Source: an uncultured Oligoflexia bacterium (GTDB taxonomy: Bacteria > Bdellovibrionota > Bacteriovoracia > Bacteriovoracales > Bacteriovoracaceae). From it: 35,427 bases of DNA. The notes under the pieces were generated by a model. That model was not told the origin of the DNA and made no database searches. It saw nothing but the letters and a program-made list of their open reading frames with translations. The position numbers and the translations under genes were made by a program. Below, piece by piece: positions 24,399 through 32,872 of this stretch. Where the stretch lies: positions 1 to 35,427 of the forward strand of contig CATLVU010000016.1 of assembly GCA_950061135.1 (NCBI GenBank), read 5' to 3'. Numbering within the stretch: position 1 is the first letter of the stretch; each line of letters begins with the position of its first letter.

Positions 24399-25662
24399 TC
24401 GCAACTTCTTTTTCTTCTTCAACATTTTTATTCTTACGTTTAAGCAATAGGCCTTTAAGATAAGATCCTTCAGGAAAGTTTTTTGATGTAGGACAATCTT
24501 CGTGAAGAAAGTATTTTTTTGCTACGAAAAGCGGAAGGTTTTTTGAAAAAATAGTTTTTTTGATTTTTTCTTCAAATTTTCTAAATGTTGTTTTATGCGT
24601 GTTCAGTAAAACAATAATTTGTCCATTCTCACTTAAAATCTTTTCCATATCTGTTAAAAGCCTCGAATAGCTTTGAAAAGAATTACTAACTGTGTTGCCA
24701 TCATTAGAACTTGAAGGTGGATCAGAGATGATAAGATCGTATTGGTGTTTATCAGCAATTGCTTCATCTAAAAAATCATTGACGGCATTTTGTTCACTTT
24801 TATGATTATTTCCATCAAAGCATTCATTTCTTTTAATATTCTCGTCAAGCCATTGAAGGTATTGCTCAGACAAGTCAACGCTAACAACATTATCGGCACC
24901 ATTTTGAAGGGCAAATAATGAAAACGCTCCAGTGTATGCATAAAGATTTAAGACAGATTTTTTATCTTTAAAAACAGGGGCCAATCTTTTGCGGATAGCC
25001 GCCATATCAGTATAAATACCATGATCATAATACTTACCAAGAATAACTTTAAAATTAATATCACTTTCTTTGATATCAATAATTTGGTAGTTCCGGTTTG
25101 GATCAAGGCATTTAGCAGGTTGCTTAGCTTCATCACGAGATTGGATCCAAAAATTTGTGAAATCTAGGTCTAAATCAAAAGCTTGATTGATATGATTTGT
25201 AAGTTGTTGGATAATATAATCTTGGTGCTTTTTCCAGTAATCAGTATAAGTTTGAATTAAAATTTGCTCATTAATGAAGTGAACAAATAGGCCTGGAATA
25301 TTATCGCCTTCTCCAAAAATAAGATAAAAATGATTTCTATCCTCTAATACTTTCGATTTAACTCTTTTTGTGATGGCCGCTTTAATTCTATTGGATAGAT
25401 CTTGTTTGAAGTTTTTTATTTGCTTGTCAAAATTTCCTTGTTTGGACCATAGTCTTGCTCGTATTTTTTTATGAGTTGGATCATGAATAAACAGGGCAAA
25501 AGGCTTACCTCTATTTTTAGCAACAATAAACTTTTCTTTTGGATGAAACTTTTCTGAAAATGAGTCTAGAGTAATCCAAGGGTGACCGCGATTAATGAGT
25601 TTTATTGATGTTGGGTGAATGTCGTAGAGAGGAAGAGGCTTTTTATTTTGTGCGTAGTACAT
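24388..25662 (-). CDS. Class I SAM-dependent rRNA methyltransferase, RlmI-like
   Basis: COG1092 family (23S rRNA cytosine-5 methyltransferase RlmI/YccW and relatives). The N-terminal PUA-like part has NRGHPWITLDSF. A central RlmI-type domain (about 95-190) includes HFYLIFGEGDNIPGLFVHF. The SAM domain has NLYAYTGAFSLFALQNGAD (motif I), VVSVDLSEQYLQWLDENI and the DPPSSS motif IV. It has no TRAM or catalytic Cys-rich insert as in RlmD. A lysine/glutamate-rich tail follows. It sits four bases downstream of the small acidic gene, in one operon. Confidence 0.8.
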   Translation of the reverse strand: MYYAQNKKPLPLYDIHPTSIKLINRGHPWITLDSFSEKFHPKEKFIVAKNRGKPFALFIHDPTHKKIRARLWSKQGNFDKQIKNFKQDLSNRIKAAITKRVKSKVLEDRNHFYLIFGEGDNIPGLFVHFINEQILIQTYTDYWKKHQDYIIQQLTNHINQAFDLDLDFTNFWIQSRDEAKQPAKCLDPNRNYQIIDIKESDINFKVILGKYYDHGIYTDMAAIRKRLAPVFKDKKSVLNLYAYTGAFSLFALQNGADNVVSVDLSEQYLQWLDENIKRNECFDGNNHKSEQNAVNDFLDEAIADKHQYDLIISDPPSSSNDGNTVSNSFQSYSRLLTDMEKILSENGQIIVLLNTHKTTFRKFEEKIKKTIFSKNLPLFVAKKYFLHEDCPTSKNFPEGSYLKGLLLKRKNKNVEEEKEVATTE

Positions 25663-25666
25663 AATT

Positions 25667-25969
25667 TTACTTTTGTCTGTTTTTGATTTCTGTTTCTAGT
25701 TTATCTAATAATTGAAGTGTCTTGTTTGTGAATGTGAAAGGGTTGTTTAGAAATTGCAAAAGACCGACTTTTTTTAAGAAGCTTTTATCTTCTGGGTCTA
25801 TTTCATTTTGTTCGAATGGATTATATTCAAGTGCAATGATATTTAGGTTTTCTGAATAATATTGTAGGTCTGAATCAGATAGTAGCGATGTTTCAAAATT
25901 GAAATAATCTTTATCAGATAAAAGATTATTTTGAGAATTAAAATGTTCTGTTCTAATTTGATCGTTCAT
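25667..25969 (-). CDS. Small acidic protein upstream of methyltransferase
   Basis: Not recognised. 100 residues, acidic, soluble, probably helical at the C-terminus (LQLLDKLETEIKNR). There is no signal peptide or motif. It is separated from the RlmI-like gene by four bases, so the two are likely co-transcribed. No ribosome-binding site precedes the ATG, and a TAGACA hexamer ends six bases before it, so it may be leaderless. It is a plausible real gene because it is first in an operon and has no better overlapping frame. Confidence 0.55.
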   Translation of the reverse strand: MNDQIRTEHFNSQNNLLSDKDYFNFETSLLSDSDLQYYSENLNIIALEYNPFEQNEIDPEDKSFLKKVGLLQFLNNPFTFTNKTLQLLDKLETEIKNRQK

Positions 25970-26031
25970 TAATTTTGTCTAGGATTTAAGAATTTAGACA
26001 TTAATAGGCCATTTTGGGAAATAAGTAAATT

Positions 26032-26880
26032 ATGAATATCATTTATAGCATTTTTTATATTGGAATATGGGTTTATCTACTCAAAGAATTGATTGGATTT
26101 CAACAAAGATCAATTAAATTTGCCACGCCACAACTAAGCTCAGAGGACATTATTCAGTTCATTTGGGGATTACAAGTAGGTGAAATAAAAAGAAAAGTGC
26201 CTAAATATAAGTTTTTTAGTGAAATTCTTATCCAGTTAATTGAGTTTAAGAAAAATTATGGCGGCGATATCAACTCTCAGCTTAGTGAAATTAGACATAA
26301 TATCCGTTTGGATCAAAAAATGTCTAAAAAAGTGCATAATTTATTACTTGGAACAATTTTTCAATATGTTTTTATATGCGGCTTTGTCTTTATTTTTTGC
26401 ATTATGGCACAGGTAATGATTCAGCTTAAATTGGGACTCTTTGTTTACTTGTGCTTGCTTGGTTATCAGCTCTTTGGATTATTAGTCTTATATATTAGTT
26501 ATAAAGCTGTGAAGAAATATCATTTTGGTGCCATTTATTCCTATATTAAGTCGATATATATTTTCTCAAACCTTATGACGATGAATTTTCCATTTAATTT
26601 AGCCGTCGAGAAAAGCAATGTCAGAGAGTTGCCAAATTGTAAGGATTTAAAATTTTTAAAAGAGAGAATGTCTAAAATTATCAAGTCTGTTAATTTAAAA
26701 GGTAATATCTCGTCAGATGAATTTAAGTTATTAATTTCTGAGTGCTGGGATTATTATGAAATTCAAGGTGAGAAATTTGAAAAAGCTCTTAACGGTGTGA
26801 AACTAATGCTAATGGCAGTTTTTGTTCTACCTGCATTTCTTGGTGTCATCTACACTATTATGACTCAAATTCAATTATAG
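26032..26880 (+). CDS. TadB/T2SSF-like pilus inner-membrane protein
   Basis: One N-terminal helix (1-20), a cytoplasmic helical region with YGGDINSQLSEIRHNIRLDQ, two central helices (about 106-160), a second cytoplasmic bundle and a C-terminal helix (about 258-280). This follows the type II/IV secretion F domain of TadB/TadC, in which a G-x(4-6)-L helix precedes the central membrane pair. It is 1.7 kb from the Tad operon on the other strand, separated by ettA, so it could be the platform protein of that pilus. The family call is by pattern and topology only. Confidence 0.5.
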   Translation: MNIIYSIFYIGIWVYLLKELIGFQQRSIKFATPQLSSEDIIQFIWGLQVGEIKRKVPKYKFFSEILIQLIEFKKNYGGDINSQLSEIRHNIRLDQKMSKKVHNLLLGTIFQYVFICGFVFIFCIMAQVMIQLKLGLFVYLCLLGYQLFGLLVLYISYKAVKKYHFGAIYSYIKSIYIFSNLMTMNFPFNLAVEKSNVRELPNCKDLKFLKERMSKIIKSVNLKGNISSDEFKLLISECWDYYEIQGEKFEKALNGVKLMLMAVFVLPAFLGVIYTIMTQIQL

Positions 26881-26950
26881 TCTCTAGACTGTTTAATTTT
26901 AATCTGTTTAAATGCCAAGCAGAATTTAAATTATAGAGCTTGAGGTTAAA

Positions 26951-28630
26951 ATGAGTGAAAAAATTATTTTTTCAATGTCTCGTGTATCAAAGACATATCC
27001 TGGAAAAAAGACTGTTATTAAAGATATCTCTTTGTCATTTTATTATGGCGCTAAAATTGGTGTTCTAGGGTTAAATGGTGCTGGTAAATCAACGTTGTTA
27101 AGAATTATAGCTGGAGTTGACCAAGAATTTAATGGAGAAGTGAACCTCTCCAAAGGAATAAGTGTAGGTTACTTAGAACAAGAACCAAAACTGGACCCTG
27201 AAAAAACGGTTAAGCAAATCGTCGAAGAAGGTGTTGCTGAGCTAGTAGATATTAGAGATCGTTACGAGGCCATTTCTGCTAAGTTTGCTGACCCAGATTT
27301 AGACCCAGACGAGATGAACAAATTATTAGAAGACCAGGCTGGACTGCAAGATAAGATGGATGCTTATGAAATTTGGGATTTAGATTCAAAGCTTGATCTT
27401 GCAATGAATGCATTAAGATGCCCTAATGAAGATCAAAAATGTGGAGTGCTCTCAGGAGGGGAAAAACGACGTGTTGCTCTTTGTAGATTATTATTACAAG
27501 AGCCTGATGTATTATTATTAGATGAGCCTACAAACCATTTAGATGCAGAGACAGTGTATTGGCTAGAACGCCATTTACAAGCTTATAAAGGAACTGTAAT
27601 TGCAATCACTCACGATAGATATTTCTTAGATAATGTCGCTGGATGGATACTGGAGCTTGATAGAGGTCATGGAATTCCTTGGGAAGGAAATTATTCGTCT
27701 TGGCTTGACCAAAAAACTAAAAGATTAGCACAGGAAGAAAAAACTGAGTCAAAAAGACAAAAAGCACTCAGAAGAGAATTAGAATTTATTCAATCATCTC
27801 CTAAGGCCCGACAAGCGAAAGGTAAGGCGAGGATTACAAATTATAATAAAATGCTTGAGGACTCTAAAACTGAAAAAAGAAATGAAACAAATGAGCTCTT
27901 TATTCCTAGTGGAGAGAGGCTTGGAAATAATGTTATTAACGCAGATCATGTTAAAAAAGCTTTCGGAGAGAAGCTTCTCTATGAAGATATGAATTTTAAA
28001 CTTCCTCCGGGGGGAATTGTTGGGATAATTGGACCTAACGGTGCAGGGAAAACAACCTTGTTTAAAATGATTACAGGAGAGCTTAAGCCTGATGAGGGAG
28101 ATTTTGTTGTTGGTGAGACAGTAAAATTAGCTTACGTAGATCAAGGAAGAGAGATGAATCCTGATAGTACTGTACTTGATGTGGTCGCAGAAGGGTTAGA
28201 CTTAATAGAGTTAGGTGGGCGAGAAGTTAATTCAAGGGCCTATATTTCTAAGTTTAATTTCTCTGGAGAGGATCAGAAAAAGAAGGTTTCAGAACTCTCA
28301 GGAGGGGAAAGAAATAGAGTACATCTTGCTAAAACCTTAAAAGAGGGCGGAAACGTTTTATTACTGGATGAACCTACTAACGATCTTGATGTTAATACTC
28401 TACGCGCACTAGAAGAAGCATTATTAGAATATGCTGGATGCGCAGTCGTAATTTCCCACGATAGATATTTCATTGATAGAATCGCAACTCATATTCTTGC
28501 ATTTGAAGGTGATTCAAAAGTTGTTTGGTTTGAAGGAAACTTTTCTGATTATCTAGAGGATAAAAAACGCAGACTAGGTGACGATGCAGAAGTTCCTAAA
28601 CGAATTAGTTACAAAAAGCTTAAGCGTTAA
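26951..28630 (+). CDS. ettA: ABC-F translational throttle protein EttA
   Basis: Ribosome-binding ABC-F ATPase that gates entry into elongation according to energy state. Two ABC domains: the first has Walker A GLNGAGKST (about 40-48), signature LSGGEKRR and Walker B VLLLDEPTNHLD; the second has GPNGAGKTT, LSGGERNR and LLLDEPTNDLD. Between them lies the charged linker (about 250-310). At 559 aa, with the arm region in domain 1, it matches EttA rather than Uup or YheS. GAGG lies six to seven bases before the ATG. Its last 11 bases overlap the convergent Tad ATPase gene. Confidence 0.93.
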   Translation: MSEKIIFSMSRVSKTYPGKKTVIKDISLSFYYGAKIGVLGLNGAGKSTLLRIIAGVDQEFNGEVNLSKGISVGYLEQEPKLDPEKTVKQIVEEGVAELVDIRDRYEAISAKFADPDLDPDEMNKLLEDQAGLQDKMDAYEIWDLDSKLDLAMNALRCPNEDQKCGVLSGGEKRRVALCRLLLQEPDVLLLDEPTNHLDAETVYWLERHLQAYKGTVIAITHDRYFLDNVAGWILELDRGHGIPWEGNYSSWLDQKTKRLAQEEKTESKRQKALRRELEFIQSSPKARQAKGKARITNYNKMLEDSKTEKRNETNELFIPSGERLGNNVINADHVKKAFGEKLLYEDMNFKLPPGGIVGIIGPNGAGKTTLFKMITGELKPDEGDFVVGETVKLAYVDQGREMNPDSTVLDVVAEGLDLIELGGREVNSRAYISKFNFSGEDQKKKVSELSGGERNRVHLAKTLKEGGNVLLLDEPTNDLDVNTLRALEEALLEYAGCAVVISHDRYFIDRIATHILAFEGDSKVVWFEGNFSDYLEDKKRRLGDDAEVPKRISYKKLKR

Positions 28631-29702
28631 TTACTTCTTCGTGTAAACAATCTTCATAGAAGACCTGATCTTTTTCCGAAGAATAAACCTTGATCAGTTC
28701 TGTGACTTTTTTGTCTTTTAAGAAAACGACATAATCAATATTTTGGCATAGTAGTTTTAGTATTGTGTCCATATTGATTTCTTTTTCAGAGTAAACCTTA
28801 AACATAAGAGACAGTCTTGTTAATGCATCAACTGCACTATTAGCATGCAAGGTTGAAAGAACTCCTTTGTGCCCGGTATTTATCGACATTAAGTATGTTT
28901 CAATTTCCTTACCCCTGAGTTCTCCTAAAACCATTCTGTCTGGACTCATTCTCATCGCATATGTCAGCATATCATTAAGGGTGACTATTTGATTTTCATT
29001 ATTATTTGTTATTAATCTAGAGGTATTCTCATGAGGGGATACAAGTTCGTAGGTATCTTCCATGATAATCAAATGGTCTTCTTTGCTACAATTAGACAAA
29101 AGAGCATTTAAAAAACTTGTTTTTCCACTACCAGTTGCTCCTGCAACTAGTATGTTTTTTTTGTTTGAAATCAAAGAAGAAACTAGATCGCTCCTATCGG
29201 TAAAACTTTTAACAGGGTAGGGCGTTTCATTTAAAAAACGAATATAAACCTTTGACTTTTTTTCAGGAGAAATAGAAAAGTGGCTCATGCTAATTCTGAC
29301 ATTCTTATCAAAAAATTTTGAATAAAAACTGATAAACGGATTTTTAAAGTTCCATGATTTTTGCTCTTTTTGAGCGATAACTTCAAAAGCTATTTGCAAG
29401 TCATTGCTAATGAGGTCACAATCAAAAATCTTTTTTGAGCGATTGTATTTAAAAACGATATAAGTAGGATCTTGAATAATAATTTCTTCTAGGCCATGGA
29501 GGTCTTGATCAAGAAAAGGGAGTTCTGTAATTTGGGTGTACCAACTCTTTAATAGATGAAAATAGCTTAAATCCTCAGCTGTATTGTTTTCATTATTATT
29601 TTGTACGAGACTTTGAGAAAGCTCTTCAAAAGAAAGAATCTTTCCTTGGTGAAGTGCTTCCACAAACTTTTTCTTTGAGAGTTGTAAGTTTTCAAAACTC
29701 AT
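28620..29702 (-). CDS. Tad/CpaF-type secretion ATPase
   Basis: Hexameric traffic ATPase that powers assembly of Tad (Flp) pili at the inner membrane. Walker A is GATGSGKTSFLNALL (about 187-201). LIIMEDTYEL is the Asp/Glu box, MRMSPDRMVLGELRG is the Walker B region, and NTGHKGVLSTLHANSA is the His box, all typical of CpaF/TadA. At 360 aa it is shorter than CpaF (about 450) and lacks most of the N-terminal extension. It follows the secretin gene with one base between and is last in the operon. Confidence 0.88.
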   Translation of the reverse strand: MSFENLQLSKKKFVEALHQGKILSFEELSQSLVQNNNENNTAEDLSYFHLLKSWYTQITELPFLDQDLHGLEEIIIQDPTYIVFKYNRSKKIFDCDLISNDLQIAFEVIAQKEQKSWNFKNPFISFYSKFFDKNVRISMSHFSISPEKKSKVYIRFLNETPYPVKSFTDRSDLVSSLISNKKNILVAGATGSGKTSFLNALLSNCSKEDHLIIMEDTYELVSPHENTSRLITNNNENQIVTLNDMLTYAMRMSPDRMVLGELRGKEIETYLMSINTGHKGVLSTLHANSAVDALTRLSLMFKVYSEKEINMDTILKLLCQNIDYVVFLKDKKVTELIKVYSSEKDQVFYEDCLHEEVINA

Positions 29703-29703
29703 A

Positions 29704-30954
29704 TTATTTTCCTAATGTAATAAAACCGATTATGCGTTTAACTGAGTTCTCATTTCCATATGTCCCAAAAAGATGTTTAAGGACTGGAATAGAGCCTAAG
29801 AGTGGAATACTTTTATTTGCTTTCATTGATGTTTGAAAGTCGATTTCAAAAACCTTGGTAGGGATATTCTCATCCAAGTATAAAATTGATTTACTCTTAG
29901 GACCACCAACACCATTATCACTAGGTGCTGTAAGTTGTGAGGACTGATTTAATAAAAACTTCTCATTTTTTATTTTTAAATCACCTTTAAGCTTTAAGCC
30001 CACGAATTTCCACTCGGTTTGTATAATTGCATCTTTTGATTGGGACTTGAAAGGAATTTCAGAACCAAGAGTTGACTCAAAATTTTCGTTTAGGATTGTA
30101 TTGATAACTTGTTCGCTAATAGTTCTAACTTTATATGATTGGTTTTCATATAATATATTATTTGTGGCCATACTCGGATTGTTTTCTAGTATTTCTTTTA
30201 ATGAAATATTAATTTGATCAAAGCCTGAACTATGATCAAACGAATCCTTGTTTTCAATCATTAGAATCTTCAATGTTAATTGATAGTTTTTACTTTCTTC
30301 TAACGATTCTTTTTGAAAAATTCTAACTCCATATTTTTTAGCAAGATTTTCTAATTCAATTTTATGAGTAGATGTGTACCAACATTCTATATTTGTCTGC
30401 TCAAACACATCGCAATCAATACTTTTCACTCCTCTGTTATAACTTTCTATATAGATATTTTTATAAATATGATTTCGAAGCTCCTTAGTAATATCAACTG
30501 ACCAAATAAAGTTTAAATTTTTAGAGTTTTTTATCTGATTATATATTCGGTATTGTTCGACATTAGTAATTGTTCCAGACACTTTAACAAAGTCACCCCA
30601 GATTTTTGTTTCAAGTTTGGTGTGTTTAAGTACCTGTAAAATTTCCATTTTATTGAGATGCTCTTTTTTGGATGAAACATAAAATTTATGAGTAATCTTG
30701 TTTTTCTTATTCCATAAGATCACATCAGAAAAACCAATACTTTTCGCCTTAATGAGCAATGTTTGTGATCCAGGATTGTGCTTATGTCCTAGAATCTGCT
30801 TGTTTCCGACAGAAAACTTAGATAATTTTCCCGTTGGAATCTCTATCTGTTCTCCTATAGAAATAAACCAGTCTTTGCCTTCTTGGGCATTTGTGCTACT
30901 TGTCAATGCGAAGAATAGGCAAAATACTTGAAAAATTTTGACAACTTGTTTCAT
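29704..30954 (-). CDS. Tad secretin, CpaC/RcpA-like, compact
   Basis: Outer-membrane channel subunit of the Tad pilus. The chosen start (30954) gives a Sec signal ending STNAQ; the 64-residue upstream extension to 31146 is hydrophobic, lies antisense to a small gene and is rejected. The N-terminal pilus domain follows the pattern PTGKLSKFSVGNKQILGHK then LLIKAKSIGFSDVILWN. The secretin core shows up in KSIPLLGSIPVLKHLFG followed by the last strand RIIGFITLGK. At 416 aa it is at the short end for the family and ends right after that strand. Confidence 0.75.
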   Translation of the reverse strand: MKQVVKIFQVFCLFFALTSSTNAQEGKDWFISIGEQIEIPTGKLSKFSVGNKQILGHKHNPGSQTLLIKAKSIGFSDVILWNKKNKITHKFYVSSKKEHLNKMEILQVLKHTKLETKIWGDFVKVSGTITNVEQYRIYNQIKNSKNLNFIWSVDITKELRNHIYKNIYIESYNRGVKSIDCDVFEQTNIECWYTSTHKIELENLAKKYGVRIFQKESLEESKNYQLTLKILMIENKDSFDHSSGFDQINISLKEILENNPSMATNNILYENQSYKVRTISEQVINTILNENFESTLGSEIPFKSQSKDAIIQTEWKFVGLKLKGDLKIKNEKFLLNQSSQLTAPSDNGVGGPKSKSILYLDENIPTKVFEIDFQTSMKANKSIPLLGSIPVLKHLFGTYGNENSVKRIIGFITLGK

Positions 30955-31009
30955 CCCCGATATTAATACTGACTTGGAAATTACAAAATAGAACATAAGA
31001 GGTATAAAA

Positions 31010-31141
31010 ATGGCTTCAAATACACAACAAACAAGAACTAGAAGAAAACTTAAAAGAAAAAAAATGGGTGCTAAGCGTAAAAATGCTAATAATAACCATG
31101 GATCAACACCTAAGTTTTCAATCCATCCAGATAAAAAATAA
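31010..31141 (+). CDS. 43-residue very basic protein, antisense in the Tad operon
   Basis: A short gene on the opposite strand to the flanking Tad genes. It has a strong ribosome-binding site (AAGAGG, seven bases before ATG) and a clear stop at 31139-31141. The product holds 14 Lys/Arg in 43 residues, clustered in TRTRRKLKRKKMGAKRK, then an Asn run and GSTPKFSIHPDKK. Such composition suits nucleic-acid or ribosome binding, but it does not match bL34 or bTHX. It fills the 191-base gap between the secretin and the upstream gene. Confidence 0.65.
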   Translation: MASNTQQTRTRRKLKRKKMGAKRKNANNNHGSTPKFSIHPDKK

Positions 31142-31145
31142 TTCA

Positions 31146-31454
31146 TTATTTTACTCCTGTCGTTGATGAGAATTTTGATAAAGAGCTTGTAATTAGCTTT
31201 ACTTTGTCATGATTTCCAATAACTTTAAGCTTTGAATCTTTGTTTATACAAAGTTCAAGTTTTCTATTCATTTTTTTAGGACATTTGTTGTGAGTTACTT
31301 CGATTAACTCCTGAGGGATTTCGTATTTCGAAATGAAATATTTTTTTATATGGTTTGCCGTTGTTTGTTTATTAGCATGATGAATCCTAATTAATGAAGC
31401 TTGGGCGGTATTTAGTATTGTAAAAACAATCGTAATTCTAAAAAATAATTTCAT
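31146..31454 (-). CDS. Small secreted protein in the Tad operon
   Basis: The start at 31454 (AGGAG nine bases upstream) gives a signal peptide (MKLFFRITIVFTILNTAQAS); the ORF beginning at 31505 would add residues before the signal. The mature 80-residue domain is basic with two cysteines (HNKCPKK, LELCINK) likely paired. No family recognised. It overlaps the upstream gene by 17 bases, so it belongs to the same operon and is probably a periplasmic accessory of the pilus. Confidence 0.6.
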   Translation of the reverse strand: MKLFFRITIVFTILNTAQASLIRIHHANKQTTANHIKKYFISKYEIPQELIEVTHNKCPKKMNRKLELCINKDSKLKVIGNHDKVKLITSSLSKFSSTTGVK

Positions 31455-31893
31455 AGCTTTTTCTCCTAGTTGTTTTAAATTTTTCATTTGTGTGTGGAAT
31501 AACAATCAGTTCTTTTGAATTAAGTAACTGAGGGATATATTGTTTGTGAATATAGATAGTTAATTGTGGTGTAGAACTCTTTAATAACCCATCTTCTGCA
31601 TCAAAACTTGGTATCTTTTTACTTGGGGATTTTTCGGAAATTAATAAAGCATAGGGAATATGCAAATTTTGTTTTTTATTTATTATGCTTATTGGACTTC
31701 CATATGAAAAGAATGTTTTAAGTTGAGCATTGATTTTAAAATATACATAATCAGGCCTGTGTATATGTTGTGATCTCTTTACTTGTGAAAGACTTGAGCT
31801 TTCAGTAGAGCACATCATGTAGACAGTAAGATTGCTCAGTAAAAATAATATGAGATAAATTCTTTTTTTCTTATCAATTGTATTTTTTTTCAT
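31438..31893 (-). CDS. Anchored periplasmic protein, possibly CpaB/RcpC-like
   Basis: Start at 31893 (GGGAAG upstream) gives a basic N-terminus and one membrane helix (about 11-27), then a periplasmic domain. The segments FSYGSPISIINKKQNLHIPY and PQLTIYIHKQYIPQLLNSKE resemble the SAF/RcpC arrangement of CpaB, where a Gly-x-x-V/I-x-I strand is followed by a closing strand-helix-strand. The similarity is weak. The position just upstream of the secretin gene, as in many Tad loci, adds support. It is shorter than typical CpaB (about 250 aa). Confidence 0.45.
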   Translation of the reverse strand: MKKNTIDKKKRIYLILFLLSNLTVYMMCSTESSSLSQVKRSQHIHRPDYVYFKINAQLKTFFSYGSPISIINKKQNLHIPYALLISEKSPSKKIPSFDAEDGLLKSSTPQLTIYIHKQYIPQLLNSKELIVIPHTNEKFKTTRRKSYEIIF

Positions 31894-32128
31894 ATTCTTC
31901 CCATGTTGATTGAAATTCATTTGTTTGCTTGATGCTTATTTCTAAAAGTTTTTTATGCATTGCCATTGTCGTCACCATAATAGTCGCGATAAAGAATCCA
32001 TAAATGACGAAATCAATTGTGGATAGTCCTTTATGTTGGAGGAGAGGAGCATCGATTTTGTTTTGTTTGTTACTTGGTTGTGATCTAGCTGAATGAGATA
32101 TTTTTTGTTTATTAAATAAGACTTCCAT
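31874..32128 (-). CDS. Pseudopilin-like Tad protein
   Basis: Start ATG at 32128 has a strong ribosome-binding site (GAGGAA, six to seven bases upstream). A 34-residue basic leader ends in KG, followed by LSTIDFVIYGFFIATIMV. This looks like a prepilin-peptidase site with Asp instead of Glu at position +5 (Gly34, Asp39), then one hydrophobic helix and a charged helical tail. Such proteins act as minor pilins or TadE-like components. The leader is unusually long. The gene lies 157 bases inside the previous reading frame (see findings). Confidence 0.6.
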   Translation of the reverse strand: MEVLFNKQKISHSARSQPSNKQNKIDAPLLQHKGLSTIDFVIYGFFIATIMVTTMAMHKKLLEISIKQTNEFQSTWEEYEKKYN

Positions 32129-32592
32129 CTTTGTTTCCTCATAATCGCAATTCCTTCAAAATTACGTGTAAGTTTAAGTTTTCTCTTATATGGCCCTAGT
32201 ATTGTATAAGGGTCTATAAAACAATTTCTTGAGTGAATTTGATTAACCATTTTGGTAATATGAATGCCTGAGTCAGTTTCTTGAGCACCTTGTACTAATT
32301 TTTTTATAACATTAGCAGCTGCTGATACAGGACCTAAAATTGGAATTACCACTGAAAGGTATTTAGTATATTCAGCCTTGTCTAAAAGCCTTATGGCGTT
32401 ATTCATTATTTGCATTCTTGAAATATGTTGTTTGCTTTCACCATCAACGTATTTTGCACAAAGTAATAGGTCTTGTTTCTTTTTTAATGCACTTACTTTT
32501 TTCATATGAAAGGAAAGAGTCAAAAGAGCAAAGAAGGTAATAATCATTAAAAAAAGTAATGATAATAGTGTTGTATTTCCTTTTTCATTCAT
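31972..32592 (-). CDS. TadE/TadG-like pilus component
   Basis: Start at 32592 (AAGG before it) gives MNEKGNTTLLSLLFLMIITFF, a short charged leader and a long hydrophobic helix, the type seen in TadE/TadF/TadG minor pilins. A helical periplasmic part follows, with two cysteines (LLLCAKY, SRNCFID) and a Gly/Ala-rich hydrophobic patch (SVVIPILGPVSAAANVI). It overlaps the 95-residue gene upstream by eight bases. Its last 50 codons overlap the next gene in another frame and look less protein-like than the rest. Family assignment rests on position and topology. Confidence 0.5.
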   Translation of the reverse strand: MNEKGNTTLLSLLFLMIITFFALLTLSFHMKKVSALKKKQDLLLCAKYVDGESKQHISRMQIMNNAIRLLDKAEYTKYLSVVIPILGPVSAAANVIKKLVQGAQETDSGIHITKMVNQIHSRNCFIDPYTILGPYKRKLKLTRNFEGIAIMRKQRWKSYLINKKYLIQLDHNQVTNKTKSMLLSSNIKDYPQLISSFMDSLSRLLW

Positions 32593-32872
32593 TGTGAACC
32601 TTACCTTCAGGCATATCAATTTTGATGTTTAAAACTTGTAAGTTAAAAGGTGAAATTGATCTTAATCCTGATTTTGTTTCTAGAGTTTTATAGAGGCATT
32701 TAGCATCAAGGTTCGTGATATCAATACTACGAGTTAGGTATTTATCTAATTGATTATTTAAACTGCCGTAGAACATAGTATTTCTACAATTGGTATGTGA
32801 TAAAACTTTTGATGCCTGAATCATCGCTACCACCATAAAACTTCCAACAATGACAAAATTAAGAATATTCAT
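32585..32872 (-). CDS. TadE-like small membrane-anchored protein
   Basis: 95 residues: a hydrophobic helix right at the N-terminus (MNILNFVIVGSFMVVAMIQA), then a periplasmic domain with two cysteines (HTNCRN, DAKCLYK). The ATG follows the pilin stop directly (TAA ATG), so translation is coupled. No family recognised. Position between pilin and other Tad genes suggests a minor pilin or assembly factor. Confidence 0.55.
   Translation of the reverse strand: MNILNFVIVGSFMVVAMIQASKVLSHTNCRNTMFYGSLNNQLDKYLTRSIDITNLDAKCLYKTLETKSGLRSISPFNLQVLNIKIDMPEGKVHNE

Noticed and set aside
31010-31141. Reading the 43-residue basic protein as ribosomal protein bL34 or bTHX
   Set aside because: Composition is similar but the conserved residues of either family are missing.
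30955-31146. 64-residue hydrophobic N-terminal extension of the secretin frame
   Set aside because: It precedes a complete signal peptide and is the antisense of the Lys/Arg-rich small gene, whose A-rich codons read as Phe and Leu on the other strand.
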